Assembly (NCBI GenBank): GCA_963844325.1 | Contig: CAWJNV010000002.1 | Location: 3,410,001-3,474,000, forward strand | Length of the DNA: 64,000 nucleotides | Direction of reading: 5' to 3' | Origin: CADCTQ01 sp963844325 | GTDB taxonomy: Bacteria; Bacteroidota; Bacteroidia; Cytophagales; 172606-1 | Part shown: one piece after another, positions 62,948 to 64,000 of the stretch | How positions within the stretch are numbered: position 1 is the first letter of the stretch | Layout of the letters: each line of letters starts with the position of its first letter | Position numbers and translations under genes: made by a program | The notes under the pieces: generated by a model | Seen by the model: the letters and a program-made list of their open reading frames with translations, nothing else | What the model was told of the DNA's origin: nothing | Databases searched by the model: none

Positions 62948-64000
62948 TTAACTGCCCAGTTCGAGCTGGTTTTTGACCAGGGCGTAGTAGGCGCCCCGTT
63001 CGCGGGTGAGTTCGGCGTGGGTGCCCTTTTCAATGATCTGCCCCTTGTCCATCACGATGATCTGGTCGGCATTGACTACGGTGCTGAGCCGGTGGGCCAC
63101 CACCACGACGGTACGCCCTTCGAAGAACTGTTTCATGTTTTCCATGATGACCCGTTCGTTGTTGGCGTCGAGGGCGTTGGTGGCCTCGTCGAAGAAGAGG
63201 TATTCGGGGTTTTTGTACACGGCCCGGGCGATGAGGAGCCGTTGTTTCTGCCCCTGGCTCAACCCGGTGCCGTCGGGGCCGATCCGGGTGTTGTAATGGA
63301 GCGTCAGCGATTCGATGTGCCCCGAGAGGTTGGCGACCTGCACGGCGTAGCGCAGTTTTTCGGGGTCGGGGTACTCGTCGCCCACGGCAATGTTGCGGGC
63401 AATGGTATCCGAGAAGATGAATCCGTCCTGCATCACGGCCCCGCACTTTTCGCGCCACAGGTAGTTGCTGTAGTGCTGCAAACCGATGTTGCCCAGCTTG
63501 ATCTCCCCGGCAGTGGGTTCGTAGAACTTGAGCAGCATTTTCAGCAGGGTCGTCTTGCCGCTGCCGCTCGCGCCCACGATGGCCGTCACCTTGCCTTCGG
63601 GAATGGTCAGGCTGACGTCGCGCAGCACTTCGGGCGAATGGGGGCCTTCGTACCGGAAGCTGACATTGTGCAGGGCAATGGAACGGTCTTCGGGGAAAAG
63701 AATGATTTTGCCCGCCCCGTCTTCCTCTTCGTCCTTTTTGGCGTGGACCTCGCCGAGCCGTTCGAGGCTGATCCTGGCGTCCTGGCTCGACCGCAGAAAG
63801 CTGATCAGTTCGGTAATCGGGGCGTTGAGCTGGCCGATGATGTACTGGATGGCCAGCATCATCCCCAGCGTGATGTCGCCGTCGATCACGGCCTTGGCCG
63901 ACAGGTAGGAGATGAAAATATTTTTTCCTTCGTTGATAAACACCGACCCGGCCTGCTGGTACTGGTTCAGGGCCAGGGTTTTGGTGCTGAGGTTGAACAT
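62948..64000 (-). CDS. ABC exporter of the RiPP cluster (C-terminal part, runs off edge)
   Basis: The 350 visible residues hold the end of the membrane domain (MLAIQYIIGQLNAPITELIS) and the whole ATPase: Walker A GASGSGKTTL, Q-loop GAVMQDGFIF, signature LSQGQKQRL, Walker B YLFFDEATNALDA and H-loop VVVAHRLST. It is the exporter partner of HlyD. The N-terminus, with a possible C39 peptidase domain that would remove a double-Gly leader, lies beyond the window. Confidence 0.9.
   Translation of the reverse strand: MFNLSTKTLALNQYQQAGSVFINEGKNIFISYLSAKAVIDGDITLGMMLAIQYIIGQLNAPITELISFLRSSQDARISLERLGEVHAKKDEEEDGAGKIILFPEDRSIALHNVSFRYEGPHSPEVLRDVSLTIPEGKVTAIVGASGSGKTTLLKMLLKFYEPTAGEIKLGNIGLQHYSNYLWREKCGAVMQDGFIFSDTIARNIAVGDEYPDPEKLRYAVQVANLSGHIESLTLHYNTRIGPDGTGLSQGQKQRLLIARAVYKNPEYLFFDEATNALDANNERVIMENMKQFFEGRTVVVVAHRLSTVVNADQIIVMDKGQIIEKGTHAELTRERGAYYALVKNQLELGS

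Overview
The window looks like Bacteroidota DNA, probably from a Cytophagia-type bacterium. Supporting signs are CTnDOT-style tra genes (traE, F, G, J, K, M, N), a DUF5712-type relaxase with a BfmA/BtgA-like partner, Rhs proteins of the DUF6443 kind, T9SS-type C-terminal sequence, and TTG/TAnnTTTG-like promoter words. Most of the window is GC-rich; a few stretches (5.9-6.15, 40.1-40.3 and 43.9-46.2 kb) are strikingly AT-rich. The species cannot be fixed from the sequence alone.

Layout. (1) 1-5.2 kb: the distal end of a type I-E CRISPR-Cas operon (a possible cse2 tail, cas7e, cas5e, cas6e) runs straight into a 39-repeat array with no cas1-cas2 between. (2) 5.2-11.9 kb: an XRE regulator, a RecE/Cas4-like nuclease, a C2H2 zinc-finger protein, mobilisation genes and a type IV coupling protein with a frameshift. 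(3) 12.4-29.8 kb: cargo, made of a secreted leucine-rich-repeat protein, two large secreted YD/Rhs proteins with a MORN-type protein between them, and a tandem series of four start-less Rhs C-terminal cassettes, most followed by a candidate immunity gene. (4) 40.1-30.0 kb, minus strand: a conjugation operon in which the VirB4-like ATPase traG is also frameshifted. (5) 40.6-43.6 kb: a beta-propeller/DUF6348-like protein and a tyrosine integrase. (6) 43.79-43.83 kb: a 48-bp 3' fragment of a tRNA-Thr gene, the expected att junction. It is followed by chromosome-like flank.

Taken together, 5.2-43.8 kb, and possibly the CRISPR-Cas locus as well, reads as an integrative conjugative element in a tRNA-Thr gene. 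No second att copy or tRNA was seen between the CRISPR array and the integrase, so the left end probably lies outside the window. The two frameshifts in the transfer ATPases suggest decay, reversible switching, or base-calling errors.

Right of att: an AT-rich three-gene operon with a CDP-alcohol phosphatidyltransferase, a VapBC module between two copies of a broken gene, two secreted carbohydrate-active proteins, a decayed T9SS/beta-helix pseudogene, and a minus-strand lanthipeptide-type RiPP cluster. That cluster has an ABC exporter running off the right edge, a LanC with a long C-terminal extension, an HlyD protein and a split LanB dehydratase. No precursor peptide was recognised.

The most interesting system is the Rhs toxin-tip array inside the conjugative element, carried next to an apparently adaptation-less type I-E CRISPR locus.
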